Of a stretch of DNA of 64,000 bases, positions 45,138 to 56,329 are shown piece by piece. A program made the translations under genes and the position numbers. Location: the NCBI GenBank assembly GCA_038025085.1, contig CM076145.1, positions 20,259,057-20,323,056 on the forward strand, given 5' to 3'. A model generated the notes under the pieces. That model saw only the letters and a program-made list of their open reading frames with translations, made no database searches and was not told the origin of the DNA. The DNA is from Tetragonia tetragonoides. Lineage: Eukaryota; Streptophyta; Magnoliopsida; Caryophyllales; Aizoaceae. The number at the start of each line of letters is the position of its first letter. The stretch's first letter is position 1.

Positions 45138-45209
45138 AGTCTATGTGGGATTCGAACCCACGTCTTTTGTGCAATAGCACAATTGCTCTACCATTTGAGC
45201 TAATAGGCT
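45138..45209 (-). tRNA. tRNA-like sequence (probable pseudogene)
   Basis: 72 nt on the minus strand. Acceptor arms AGCCTAT / ATAGACT pair with one mismatch. The D arm is GCTC..GAGC and the T arm GTGGG-TTCGAAT-CCCAC. The internal promoter boxes A (TAGCTCAAATGG) and B (GGTTCGAATCC) are intact, and a T-run follows about 25 bases downstream. The anticodon arm is odd: TTGTGC pairs with GCACAA leaving only a 4-base loop, so no normal 7-base anticodon loop exists and the identity cannot be read. A decayed tRNA gene or the head of a SINE are both possible. Confidence 0.5.
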
Positions 45210-45612
45210 TCAAAATCTCACTCAAATACATCAAAGGTACCAAAACATAGCCTTATATAATGGCTTGCAAGTTCACAGACACTACTACCCAAATACTACT
45301 GACCAAAAACAAATTGATGCAATTTTGTACTGCCACTGATCAAACATGTGAGGTATGCAATTCAGCACATATTTTGAAGCGGCCAAGGTCGGTCTTGGGT
45401 TCAAATTTTACGCAACAGCATGGCAGCCTCAAAAGTTCAGTTCTGCACTTAACACGTCTGCAGGTGTTGGTTCAGATGCTAGGACCAGATAACTCACGGA
45501 TTTGAAATAGAGCATGTGACACTCACATAGCACAAGAATCACAGTTCAAATTTACTAATACCAGCAGCAAGATACCAAGATCTAACTAAATAGTTTAATC
45601 TGATATATAGTG

Positions 45613-46523
45613 TGATATAACCAAAATATCGAGGATCGAGCTATCGACCCCTGTTCTAGCTACGCCAGAAGAATCCTGACCTTCAGCAGAGCCAAGATCA
45701 TCGACAACTCTAAAAAGACATTTCTTCACCTCGAGGGGCAACCCCTGATCGAGGGTTCCCCCGCCCGCTGCTCAACATCACCAACAGACCCGGCAAGATC
45801 TACGTCAACTACTAGTCTCGTACCGACCCAAGGACTACAATTATGCTCTGACTCGACTATGAGGATCGGCTCAGCCATGAATCGGCCCTTAGGCTTTCTA
45901 TACGCTCAACCCTGACGCCAGCACATGTACTATGCGAATATTCCTACAGAGATTCGGATGATTGCCTTGGCGCCCACGCTCTCTAAGCCCCAAGGACAGA
46001 AGTGACTACATCAACTGTACGAACCCCTACGTGGAATCATCCCAAGTGATCGAACCACAACTCACGTGACCACCCCCTCTAAGCCGACTTAGAGAGGTAC
46101 GTACGTACAGGGCTATGTGTCCACTGTTCATTCGATAGCCGACTTTTGCCCTATAAATACCTGCACGGAAATCAAGGCAAAGGTAAGGTCATTCTATTGA
46201 GAGAACATTCACGCTGTCTGACATTGAGCTCTGACATTCCGTCTTTCAGCTCTGATTCCCATAGTCTGGCGCTCAATCAAATCCTCACCTTATTACTCCA
46301 AATATACCTGCCTGTACAAAAGTACCTCTCGTACAGATCTCCATTTACTAACTTAAGCATCGGAAGGGTCTTCTCGGGTCGACCCCCCAAGCTAGTTCAC
46401 CTTTGTTTGTCTTGTGCAAGTAGCAGTGGAGAGGGCCAGGGAAACAGACAAACAGCCCCTGCTCGCACATCTTGATCCCAACATCTTCCCAGTGTTCGAC
46501 CCCCCTTCAAATCAGGCGAAACA
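45613..46523 (+). mobile_element. 5' LTR of element G
   Basis: 911 bp from TGATATAACC to GGCGAAACA. TATA box TATAAATA at 46152-46159. Its last about 653 bases align with the 3' LTR remnant at 52170-52827 with few differences, so the insertion is fairly young. Confidence 0.85.
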
Positions 46524-46525
46524 TT

Positions 46526-46543
46526 TGGCGCCGTCTGTGGGGA
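46526..46543 (+). promoter_or_regulatory. Primer binding site of element G
   Basis: TGGCGCCGTCTGTGGGGA two bases after the LTR. It resembles the TGGCGCC-starting sites of Athila/Tat elements; the exact tRNA is not certain. Confidence 0.7.
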
Positions 46544-46559
46544 AGGTGTATGGTTTTGC

Positions 46560-48364
46560 ATGAGTGAGCTGCCAGAAACCCCAGATTCAATCGAACTCCC
46601 TAACCTAATAACTACAAAATTGCTTACACCCCCATATGTACGCAAGAAACACACAACAGTTAACATGGAAGCTATCCCGGATCTCGACGGATCAAAACAT
46701 TCTGATGAGAACGGGAACCAAACCTTTCGAAATCCCGAAGTCCCTGTAACTCGGGGGGAACTACAACAGATCATGGGGGAATTACAAAATACGATGAAGG
46801 AAACTCTTGAGTGCCTGGTGAAAGAGTTTGAGGCCTCCTAAAAACCGGGAAAAGGGGGAAACTTCGAGGGGAGGGAGCAAAGTTCCATTAGAGTCCAGGC
46901 GTTCTCCCCCTCCTCCGCGACCCGAACCATCTCCGTCTCTAACAACTAGGTCTATGAGGGACAGCTGGTCCACTCGTAGCACTGGCGGATCCAAAGAACG
47001 CAAAACATCTCGAGGGAAACCCTTGAATCGCTCGACTAACTCGGACGACTTGAGGAAATTCCTCGAGAAAAAGAGAGCGGAGAAAGAGGTCACCAAGTAC
47101 GGAACCGACCTTAGGGGTATTATACTCAAAAGGGAGGAAGCCCGGCGAGCGGAAGAACAACAGCTTCTAGAGCTATACCAACTCTATGAAAAAGAGAAAC
47201 AGAAAGGGTCGAGTCGGACTCAGGAAGACCTTTGCAATATCATTGAATACCGAGAGGCTGAACACCAAATCGAAAAGCAGAAATTGAAAGAGTTGAATCA
47301 AAGATATGAGAATGAACGAAAACGGGATCAGGAACTCCTCACGGGGTTCAGTCCACCTCAAATTAACACAATCTTGCAACCGTCGATACTCCAAATCCCG
47401 AGCCCCACCACCATGGGGAACGTTGGGGTATCTAATACCTTAGCAAACTTGAGGAGTGAAACACCAGCTCTAAGATTAACTCCGTTCAGCGACGAGATCA
47501 TGGCAGCTCCAATGCCATCCAAATTATAAACCAATGGCGGACAAGTATGAGGTCCCCCAGAACCCACAAGATCACATCATGGCTTACAGGGTGACCATGA
47601 TGAACCAAACTCTAAGTAATGCGGCGCAGTGCAGAAATTTTCCAGTGACTCTGAAGGGGCTTGCCATCCGATGGTATGCCTCACTTGCCCCTAAGAGTAT
47701 CTACTCTTGGGCTCAGATGCAAAAAAGCTTCAAGAATCACTTCGTCGGGACACCTCTACAAACTAAAAAAGACAAACTAAAACAGGACAAGAAAGAGGGC
47801 TTGAAAGATTATCTTGCTCGATTCAATGCAGAAACCCTCGAAACTGATGACCTGGACGAAAGGCTCGCCAGCGCGGCCTTTGTGTCAGAGTTAACCAAGG
47901 GGTCGCACTTCAAGTTCCAGATAAATTTGAAGCGAGAGGAAAACGGATTCCTACCCCTGCCAGAGGCTAGACGATTCACCGTGGCATATGCCAACTCACA
48001 GGAACAGTCGGGACGATATACTCCGGGCAATGGGAAGACAGACCCAAAGCCCGAGGCTAAGTCAAGTAAAAATACTAAAAGCGACAAAGGCAAGCGACCA
48101 GAAGAAGCACTTGCTGTGTCCAGGGGGCCTCATAAAAGAAGTGACTGGAGGAAGACTAACCCTTCAGATGATCAGTGGTCGTTCAGTGTTGACCAACAAA
48201 CCATCTTCAACAAGATGGATCGAAAACTGCTCGACATCCCGCCTTCCATTATTAGGGATCTCTCTGAGAGAAACCTAAAGCTTCGATGTGCATACCATGA
48301 CGATGTGGGGCATACGACCCAAGACTGTCAGAGGTTTGTAAAAGACCTTGAGAAACTAGCTTAG
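46560..48364 (+). pseudogene. gag: Gag of element G
   Basis: ATG 46560 opens an N-terminal part that is split by two frameshifts (near 46835 and 47530). It has a basic Ser/Arg/Pro-rich stretch, then a long charged coiled coil (EKKRAEKEV, REEARRAEEQQLLELY; 47040-47340). The capsid domain starts at about 47540 (NPQDHIMAYRVTMM, AIRWYASLAPKSI, WAQMQKSFKNHFV). A zinc-knuckle-like CAYHDDVGHTTQDC lies at about 48290. The frame ends at TAG 48362-48364 but continues in the same frame into the protease region. Confidence 0.82.
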
Positions 48365-49290
48365 GAAGGAAAGTTGAAGCAGTTCCTCGAAAAGAAAAAT
48401 GTCTACAAAAAACCCAAGGTGACGACGGTTGTGGAAGACGAAGAGTCGGAAGAGGATGATATGACCAACGTCGTTAAAATGATATATGGTGGCCTAGGTG
48501 GAGGAGGGTCGACCAAAAAGCAACGACAGGATCATTATCGCAGTGCTGAACAAATAATGGCTGTGGGGGTTCCCCCCATAGGCAAGATCCCACCTGTATC
48601 CTTCGACGAGCGTGATGCCCGAGCATTGCATCATCCACATGACGATCCACCGGTCGTAACTCTCAAGATCGCAGGCTTACTCACCGAGCGAGTCCTCATT
48701 GATACAGGAAGTTCGACCGACATCATCACCTATAAGTGCCTCCGATGATTGGGGTACAATGAAGACAAGATTACCCCCGTATCACTGCCCGTCTTTGCGT
48801 TTGGCGGGCACAAAGTCTACCCTATCAGCACCATCATTTCTCCCGGTACGAATAGGAGAAAAGGGGGCTCGTCGAAGGCAGATCATCGAATTGTTGGTGG
48901 TCGATACGAAATTGGCCTACAACGCCATCCTCGGTCGACCCACTCTAGCGGCCATCAACGCGGTGATCCAAATGTCCTGGTTAATTATGAAATTTGATCG
49001 GAGGAACGGCCTAATCGGGCAGGTGGTTAGCGACGAGAAGACCGCCCGAAAATCATATGTCGATTGTCTGGATAGCAAGAAACTGGAAAACGAAGACGAA
49101 GACCTTCCCTTATTACTTACGAAGTCAGTGGTGATAGCGCAGGACATAGGGACAGGACATAGGGACAGCACTGACTGTTGCCCCTACCCCTGCAGAGATC
49201 GCAGCAGCAAAAAAGAAGAGTGTAAGGGAAGGCAAGAGGAAGATAGCTGGATGCATGCTCCTAGAAATGTATCTTGCTGATCATAACGAT
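48365..49290 (+). pseudogene. pol: Aspartic protease region, element G
   Basis: Active site VLIDTGSSTDII at about 48692-48727, with the catalytic DTG intact. A TGA follows at 48746-48748, then the domain continues in shifted frames (AYNAILGRPTLAAINAV at about 48920). A 13-bp tandem duplication (GGACATAGGGACA at 49142-49154 and 49155-49167) adds another frameshift downstream. Confidence 0.78.
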
Positions 49291-50760
49291 ACCAGGTTTG
49301 AGCCTGAAAATCGACCCGAACCATCGGGGGAAACCTCGGAGGTCAGGCTGAATGAGTCACAGCCAGAAAAAATCACATATATCGGATGCCAGAGAAGAGA
49401 AGAGAAGAGACATAACAGGGCTACTCCAAGAGTATTCCGACATCTTTGCATTCTCCCCATCCGATATGCCAGGCATAGATGGTGATCTAATCATCCATAG
49501 GCTAGGGGTGCAGCCCAATTTTAAGCCTGTAAAGAAAAAGAAGAGGCAAATGCATAGGGAGAGAAGCTGCAACAGCCGAAGTTCAAAAGCTGCTGAAGGC
49601 CGGATTTATCAGAGAATGCCTTTACCCGGAGTGGCTAGCCAATGTGCTACTAGTCAAAAAACACAATGGGACTTGGCGGATGTGCGTCGACTTTACAGAT
49701 CTTAACAAGGCATGCCCGAAGGACAACTTCCCCCTCCCTCGAATTGACGAGTTGATTGACTCCACGTCTGGGCATGAACTTCTCAGCTTTATGGATGTTT
49801 TCTCAGGGTACCACCAGGTACGGCTAGCAGAGGAAGATCAAGAAAAGGCAGCCTTCATCACTGACGATGGAGTATTCTGTTACAATATGATGCCCTTCGG
49901 TTTGAAAAATGCGGGTAAAAAAGGTTTTCTCTCCTCAGCTGGGGAGAAATGTCGAGGCTTATGTAGACGACATGGTCGTCAAAAGCAAGACAAGCGACAG
50001 TCACTTTTTGGACTTAAAAGAAACATTCGACACCTTGCCTCGGCACAATATGAAGCTCAACCGCAAAAAATGTGTGTTCGGGGTCCCGGGGGGGAAATTG
50101 TTGGGCTTCATGATAAGCCAGCGAGAAATCGATGCCAATCCTGAGAAAATACAGGTTGTGATAGACATATATCCACCCAAATACCTAAAAGACGTGCAGT
50201 GGTTAACCGGCTGTGCCGCGGCTCTCAGTCGCTTCATCTCACGATCGGCGAACCGATGTGCCCCATTCTTCAAGGCCATCAAAAACAGAGAAAAGTTCGA
50301 ATGGTCGACGGAGGCCCAGGCGGACTTCGAGAAACTAAAAGCATATCTAGCGAGAGCACCACGGATGGTAAGCCCAGAAGTGGGAGAAAAAAAATTTATC
50401 TACTTGGCAGTCTCAGAACGGGCAGTTTCACCGGCCCTGGTATGTGAGCGAGATAAGACTCAGCACCTAGTCTACTTCGTGAGCCACGTCCTTTTGGACG
50501 CGGAAACACGATATCCTGATATCGAAAAGTTTTCTTTGGCTCTGATCAAAAGCGCACGACGGCTGCGACCTTACTTCTGTTCCCATGAGATTACTGTACT
50601 CACTGATCAACCCTTGAAGGCAGTTCTGAAGAGCCCAAAGCGAGCTGGAAGACTAAAGCCATGGGCCACCGAGCTGGGCGAGTTCTCCATAGGATATGAG
50701 CCCCGGAGAGCCATAAAAGGGCAAGCATTGGCCGACTTCACAGTGGAAATGGCATCTATC
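49291..50760 (+). pseudogene. pol: Reverse transcriptase and RNase H, element G
   Basis: N-terminal motif IFAFSPSDMPGID at about 49440, a frameshift near 49550, MCVDFTDLNKACPKDNFPLP at 49680, FMDVFSGYHQ, MMPFGLKNAG and then a small deletion/shift near 49915. From 49909 the frame is open: catalytic YVDDMVVKS at about 49960, thumb, and the Ty3-type RNase H (YFVSHVLLDAETRYPDIEK, about 50470). The open frame continues into aRNH. Confidence 0.82.
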
Positions 50761-51246
50761 AACGAACAACCAGTGTTATGGTCGACGAAGTGGGAACTGG
50801 CAGTCGATGGTTCATCCTGCCGTAACGGGAGCGGGGCAGGTCTGGTACTCAAAAACCCCGAAGGAGGTGTGTTCGAATACGCCATGCGAATCCAATTCAC
50901 AGCATCTAACAACGAAGCAGAATATGAGGCCCTGCTAGCAGGCCTACAAGTGGCTAGAATGGTAGGAGCCGAGAGTGTGGCAATAATCATGGATTTCCAG
51001 TTGGTAGTATCTCAGATCACAGGAGACTATGAGGCCAGGGAAGACTCCATGAAGGCGAAGGAAGAAATTTCAAAATTCGAAGAATTCTCCATCAAGCATG
51101 TGTTGAGGTCAGACAATCAACAGGCAGATGCCCTGGCCAAGCTGGTCAGCTCTGCTATCAACGGACTCCCACGATCGATTTTTTGGGAAGTCCTGCAAGA
51201 AAAAAGCATCACAAAGCCTCCTGAAGTAAACTTGCTCGATAGGTAA
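50761..51246 (+). pseudogene. pol: Archaeal-type RNase H (aRNH), element G
   Basis: Second RNase H in the same frame as RT: WELAVDGSSCRNGSGAG, SNNEAEYEALLAGL and NQQADALAKLVSS are the Tat aRNH motifs. The third catalytic position, normally in a G/Y-D-S string, reads IIMDFQLV. The frame ends at a TAA (51244-51246) made at the junction of a 42-bp tandem duplication. Confidence 0.8.
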
Positions 51247-51286
51247 AGCATCACAAAGCCTCCTGAAGTAAACTTGCTCGATAGGT
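51203..51286 (+). repeat. 42-bp tandem duplication in element G pol
   Basis: Two identical adjacent copies (51203-51244 and 51245-51286) starting AAAGCATCACAAAGCC. The period is 14 codons so the frame is kept, but the junction reads AGG-TAA and adds a stop between aRNH and integrase. Confidence 0.9.
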
Positions 51287-52169
51287 CGAAAACAGGGATG
51301 GTTCCCATAATCGACTATCTCAAAGATGGGACTCTACCGGGAGATGAAAAGGAAAAGGCGAAAGTAAAGAAGCGAGCAAAATGGTTTATCCTGGTTGATG
51401 AAATATTGTACAAGCAAGCTTTCAACCAACCATTACTCAGATGTGTCACTCCCTCGGAGGGAGCCGATATCTTGGATGATCTGCACAGTGGAATGTGTGG
51501 GTCACACATTGCTGGAAGAGCCTTAGCCAGAAAAGCTCTCAGAACCGGATACTTTTGGCCGACCATAAGATCCGATGCTGTGAACTTGGTAACCCGATAC
51601 AAGAATTGCCAGATACACTCCACAGTACAACGACAGCCAGCTATGAAGTTATCCCCAATACTAGAACCACTACCCTTTCACATTTGGGGAATGGACATAT
51701 TGGGTCCCTTTCCAGAGGCACCAAGACAATTCAAGTTCTTAGTCGTAGCAATCGACTATTTTACAAAGTGGGTCAAGGCTAAGGCCTTACGGCGTAACGA
51801 GGAACAAGACATCAGGAAGTTCATCTGGGAGAATGTAATCACCCGCTTTGGAGTTCCCAGGGGGATTATATTCGATAACGGTCCTCAGTTTGATAATCCA
51901 GGATTGAAAACATACTTGTCGGATCTTGGCATAAAGGCCCGATTCACCGCTGTGGCCAGACCACAATCGAATGGTAAGGCTGAAGCAGCCAACAAAACCA
52001 TCCTCAATGGTTTGAAACGCAAGCTATGAGGCAGCCAAAGGACTCTGGGATGGAAAGGGTTATGAAGTTCTTTGGTCGATCAGAACCACCACAAAAAATG
52101 CCACAGGGGAAACTCCATTCAGATTGGTTTATGGATCAGAAGCTGTCCTACCCATAGAGTTGGGTCGAC
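51247..52169 (+). pseudogene. pol: Integrase, element G, C-terminally deleted
   Basis: Same frame as RT. The zinc finger is partly lost: HSGMCGSH is present, but the CxxC pair reads YKNC. The DDE core is present: GMDILGPF, FDNGPQF and KAEAANKT. TGA at 52027-52029 ends the frame; homology continues shifted (RLVYGSEAVLPIEL at about 52120) and then runs straight into LTR sequence at about 52165. The C-terminal DNA-binding domain is missing. Confidence 0.8.
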
Positions 52170-52827
52170 TCAGCCATGAATCGACCCTTAGGCTTCCTGT
52201 ACGCTCAAGCCTGACGCCAGCACATGTACTATGCGAATATTCCTACAGAGATTCGGATGACTGCCTTGGCGCCCACGCTCTCTAAGCCCCAAGGACAGAA
52301 GTGACGACATCAACTGTACATCCCCTACGTGGAATCATCCCAAGGGATCGTACCACAACTCACGTGACCACCCCCTCTAAGCCGACTTAGAGAGGGACGT
52401 ACGTACAGGGCTACGTGTCCATTGTTCATTCGACGAAGCTAGCCTACTTTTGCCCTATAAATACCTGCGCGGAAATCAAGGCAAAGGTAAGGTCATTCTA
52501 TTGAGAGAACATTCACGCTGTCTGACATTGAGCTCTGACATTCCGTCTTTCAACTCTGATTCCCATAGTCTGACGCTCAATCAAATCCTCACCTCATTAC
52601 TCTAAATATACCTTCCTGTACAAAAGTACCTCTCGTACAGATCTCCATTTACTAACTTAAGCATCGGAGGGGTCTTCTCGGGTCGACCCCCCGAGCTAGT
52701 TCACCTTTGCTTGTCTTGTGCGGGTAGCAGTGGAGAGGGCCAGAGAAACAGACAAACAGCCCCCGCTCGCACATCTCGATCCCAACATCTTCCCAGTATT
52801 CGACCCCCCTTCAAATCGGGCGAAACA
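52170..52827 (+). mobile_element. 3' LTR of element G, first 258 bases missing
   Basis: Matches 45871-46523 of the 5' LTR; TATA box TATAAATA at 52457-52464; ends GGCGAAACA before the target duplication TAGTG. The 5' edge is a deletion junction with integrase, near a shared (G)TCNNCTCAGCC string. Confidence 0.85.
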
Positions 52828-52832
52828 TAGTG

Positions 52833-53124
52833 AGTAGTAACATCATGCATACCTAAGCCGATGTCAAGTCGTCCCAACCTTGCCAATGAATACTGTTAGG
52901 ACGTGATAGACTGAAATTTAGCTCTCACCAGCACAAAAATCTACCAAAATATGTTAGGGGGAAAAAAGAGTAAGCATAAGAGGACAAGTACGAAAAGCAT
53001 TGTTGTTACGAAAGTGAGTCTCTTTACAAACACAGAAACACTAAATAACGTGAATGACAAATTTTGGCATGACATTGAAGACTTACTCAGGCAAAACTAA
53101 TAACCAAGCAGAAACAAGCTATGT
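52833..53124. other. CACTA-remnant sequence right of element G
   Basis: No gene seen. Continuation of 44505-45612. Confidence 0.4.
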
Positions 53125-53880
53125 TACCAGGACTCGGGTACGGGTGTCGGGTGGGGGTACGTGTCCAAGGGTCGGATACGTTATGGTTAGAAATTTGAGG
53201 ACACGGGGACATTGTCCTAAATTAGGGAAACGGGTGCGGGGACCCTGTCCTAAATTTGGACACGGGTGCGGGGGTACGGTGTTTTTAAAATATATAATTA
53301 ATTTATAGATTATATTTTAAAAAACAATTTTGAATTTGCAAGTTATAATTGTTGTAAATATAGGAACTGATAAATTGAAAGACGTTAGCTTATCGTGGCT
53401 CTCTTTTAAATAGAAGCCCACCAGATGTTTGGGCCCAAGACAATTTTAAAACAAACCAATCCACTGCTGCACGTGATTCTTCTCTGTTTTTTAAGTGACT
53501 GCACGTGAACACCATTTATCAAGTCCCACGAAGACCAAAACCCTACCTGGCTATTTCAAAGTGCCGCAGTCACAGCAAAGGAGAGAGAAAGAGAAGAGAG
53601 AGAGAGAGAGAGAGAGAGAAACTCAGAGCCAACGACTTGAAGAAAACAAGAATGGCGAGGAAGGAGCCGCACACTCATCTGCCCTTTTTATTCTTTATTT
53701 ATTCTTCTCTCTCCTCTCTGTCATCATTCTCTCTCGCCCTCCCTTTTCGCTCTGAAAATTGCCATGAAAGTACCCCCGTTTCGCACTGAAAATTTCCCTG
53801 TTAGACGCGGATTTCGAACCTATACCCGTGTCGTGTCGTGTCGACACGGGTATGGTGACCTAAACAGCCGAGTCCTGGTA
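53125..53880. mobile_element. 756-bp inverted-repeat DNA transposon (non-autonomous)
   Basis: Perfect 13-bp terminal inverted repeats TACCAGGACTCGG / CCGAGTCCTGGTA, flanked by the direct repeat ATGT (53121-53124 and 53881-53884). Subterminal GGGTACGGG-like and CGACACGGGTATGG repeats. The interior has a TATA-like TTTAAATA (53406), a (GA)n run (about 53579-53621) and a small ORF. No transposase. Superfamily is not certain: a 4-bp duplication, or TA if the outer TA is counted as target. Confidence 0.65.
53653..53790 (+). CDS. Small ORF with signal-peptide-like sequence inside the 756-bp transposon
   Basis: ATG 53653 (MARKEPHTHLPF) opens 45 codons with a hydrophobic core (FLFFIYSSLSSLSSFSLALPF), like a secretion signal, then stops. 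It is preceded by a GA-rich, 5'-leader-like stretch. Could be a captured first exon of a host gene, or chance; no family recognised. Confidence 0.25.
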
Positions 53881-53884
53881 ATGT

Positions 53885-54228
53885 AGGAAACAAGTAAACT
53901 CAATTCACACACTTTGCGCACTTTCTCACAGACATAACCTGTGAGCATGCAATGAATTCAGGGGCAGCCAACTCATTTATACACACAACAAGCAATCCAT
54001 TTCAATGCATGAAACTTTTCAAACTTCATCCACAACTATAAACTCAGAATATGCCAAACCAAAACCATAATAAAACTAAATGTATCTGATGATGTTAGAT
54101 GATCTTACATGTTCGAAACATCAAATTATTACCTCATAATTCTCCTATTTACTTGAATTAATTTCAAAGTTCGAAAGTTTCCTAGTATTAATCAGAATCA
54201 CATAATTAAAAGACAAATTGTTAGGTAC
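53885..54228. other. Non-coding stretch downstream of the transit-peptide exon
   Basis: AT-rich. Read on the minus strand it would be the first intron of the gene fragment at 54229-54394. No second exon found before the transposon at 53880. Confidence 0.4.
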
Positions 54229-54394
54229 CTGATGATCTTAGATGTTCATTGTTCTGGGTTCTTGATTCCAATTGGCAAATAATGGTAGTGGGCTTTGAAG
54301 GGAACTGAGAAGGATTAGGAGGTCTATAAGCTGAGAGTGAGATAGTTAGACTACTGGATTTTAGTGGCAGAAAGGAAAATGAAGAAGCTGCCAT
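54229..54394 (-). pseudogene. First-exon fragment with plastid-transit-peptide-like sequence
   Basis: ATG at 54394 gives MAASSFSFLPLKSSSLTISL followed by a Ser/Pro/Thr-rich, acid-poor stretch to about residue 45, typical of chloroplast transit peptides. The exon runs for 55 codons and ends CATCAG at a GTACCT donor-like site. An open frame upstream to 54640 lacks such character. No downstream exon was found, so it is a 5' gene fragment. The mature protein cannot be identified. Confidence 0.45.
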
Positions 54395-55672
54395 GTTTTT
54401 TTCAGGTAACAAATTGGAAAGGAGAGAGAAAGAAAATTGAGTCATTTCCCTCCAAACCATATCTCTTGTTTTGGCATATGACTGGTTAGCAAGAAGACAC
54501 GTTTTTATCAATCCCCTCTTTCTTTTTCTTTTTTGTGTTTTTTTACTGAATAAGTTCAATGGGCCAAGGGCTTCCAGAGCTAGCATGTTATGTCTTAAGT
54601 CCATGATGGGGCATGGTCCACTCGAGCAATGAAAACTCACAACTAAAGAGAGATAGCATTTGAGATTACTGAATTCCTAGCCAAAGAATAAATATGCTCT
54701 AGTGATAAAGGTTGAGAGAAACAAATAAAGGGACTTCCAGAACCAGCAATGTAAAATGGCATTATTGACAGTGATAAGATCAAACAATGAAAATCCTTTG
54801 AGGAAGTTCAACAAACACTTGATGTGCATACATTTCTCACTCACTAACAAGCACTAAACAACTCATTATCACACAAAAACAAAAGTATAAAGAGAACTTG
54901 CAATCTTTTTCTGCCTTCTGATAGCATTGACAGCAGCGAGAGAGTCCGGGATGGTCACAAACAACACTCACAAGGCAGTTCAAGTGCACAATAAAACTGA
55001 AGCCACAGTAGCATTCAATTTGAAGCCAATGCTCCAACCCATTAGCTTAATTTCCGATGTTCAACCGGAGCATTGAAACTTAATACTAGTGATATTCTTT
55101 TCATAGTTTTCCAAATAAAATCCATAGTTTTTTTTTTCTTTACTACCCAACATTTGCAAATTCATAAGCTTTGAGAAAGACATCAAAAACCCAAATTAAC
55201 TGACCAAACAAATAAGCAAAATCCATTAAGAAAAACATCTAAGTTCCCTTACTGTTTAGCTCATCCAACCAGTAGCCAATGATGGGCATATAAAATAGTC
55301 AATTACATTCCTAAAACAGAACATCAAAAGCCCAGATCAGCTAAAATTCCCCCAAAAGATCACAACTTTATTAAGTCTTCCTAAAAACCCCAGATCAATA
55401 TACCTACCAACGAAGCAAATAACAGAAGCTATCTGACTTTCTACTATTTCATGTTAAAGCTCAACCTTTTAAGCAAATTCCAAATTAAAGAACTTCATGA
55501 AAACCCTAAATCGAATAAGCAATAACCCAGAAAAAGAACAAAACATTATCAACAAGGATCAATTTACCTAACAAATGAGTCAAACACATCATACAAAGGG
55601 AAACAAAAAAAAAAAAAAACAGGGCAACAAAAAAAAAGGAAAAAAAGAAAAGAGAACATTTTCAGTACATAC
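54395..55672. other. Non-coding CACTA-internal sequence
   Basis: AT-rich, with an A-run at about 55603-55645. A second, weak WLDELN-like echo of the Rab exon may be present on the minus strand at about 55246-55285. No gene supported. Confidence 0.4.
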
Positions 55673-55778
55673 TTTTGAGCTCATCTAGCCAGCGATTTAT
55701 GCTTTCAAAGGTGGATCTTCGTGTGATGTCATACACAACAAGGGCACCAACAGCACCCCTATAATAAGCAGATGTTAA
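55673..55778 (-). pseudogene. RABA5-like Rab GTPase exon fragment
   Basis: On the minus strand it reads [20 protein letters not shown] followed by [14 protein letters not shown], the conserved region after switch II of plant Rab11/RABA GTPases, closest from memory to RABA5. A canonical GTATGT donor follows directly (intron from 55672). Upstream, a TAA lies six codons before TSAYY, so the exon is broken there. The G1-G3 nucleotide-binding motifs and the later NKxD exon were not found nearby, so this is one captured or left-over exon. Confidence 0.7.
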
Positions 55779-55971
55779 TTCGAAAGTTTAGATACTGAAA
55801 ATTACACGATTAATTGATACAATCACCCTCCCATCAAGATATACAAATAAATACCCAATTCAACTTATTGACAAATATTCACGGATCTCTCAAATCTAGG
55901 TTTTTTTTCCTTACCGTGAGCAAAATGTCAATTCGAAATTTAGATACTGAAAATTACACGATTAATTGATG
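55779..55971. repeat. Direct repeat of about 40 bp beside the Rab fragment
   Basis: TTTAGATACTGAAAATTACA and its flanks through ATTAATTGAT occur at about 55779-55820 and again at about 55931-55971. It suggests a local duplication of intron sequence. Confidence 0.7.
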
Positions 55972-56329
55972 GTAAAAATTGAATGATGAAACATTACCTC
56001 AACAATTGTGGCTAAGTTGTGAGTTTCGTCGTCTTTGAATGACGAAACTGAAACACATGGGCGCGCTTCATGTTTGGCTGGCTGATGCCTGCGTGAACTC
56101 GAAGGCGGGCAGTGTTATGTAGATATGGTGCGAGGAGAGAGAGAGAAGCCATGGGGGTGAGGACTGAGGAGATCTGTTGGGTGAGGGTTTGTGAGAGGAG
56201 AGGAGGGGGCAGTTTGAGAGGAAAAGGAACTGAGAACTGAATAGGGCACCAGATAAGAGGCAGAATTTTTTTTTGCTATGCCGATAAGAGGTAGAACTTG
56301 GGGCACTCGTTTTCTAAGAAAATGGGCGA

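Larger units (their letters stand above)
45613..52827 (+). mobile_element. Tat-lineage retrotransposon G (nearly complete, own family)
   Basis: Flanked by a perfect 5-bp target duplication TAGTG (45608-45612 and 52828-52832). 5' LTR 45613-46523; 3' LTR remnant 52170-52827. The primer site TGGCGCCGTCTGTGGGGA is at 46526-46543. Gag, protease, RT, RNase H, aRNH and integrase are in Tat order. The family differs from A-D. An internal deletion removed the integrase C-terminus, the 3' untranslated region, the polypurine tract and the first about 258 bases of the 3' LTR. Confidence 0.9.

Noticed and set aside
54837..55037. Cys-rich minus-strand ORF
   Set aside because: No recognisable zinc-finger spacing, no exon signals, AT-rich context; likely chance.
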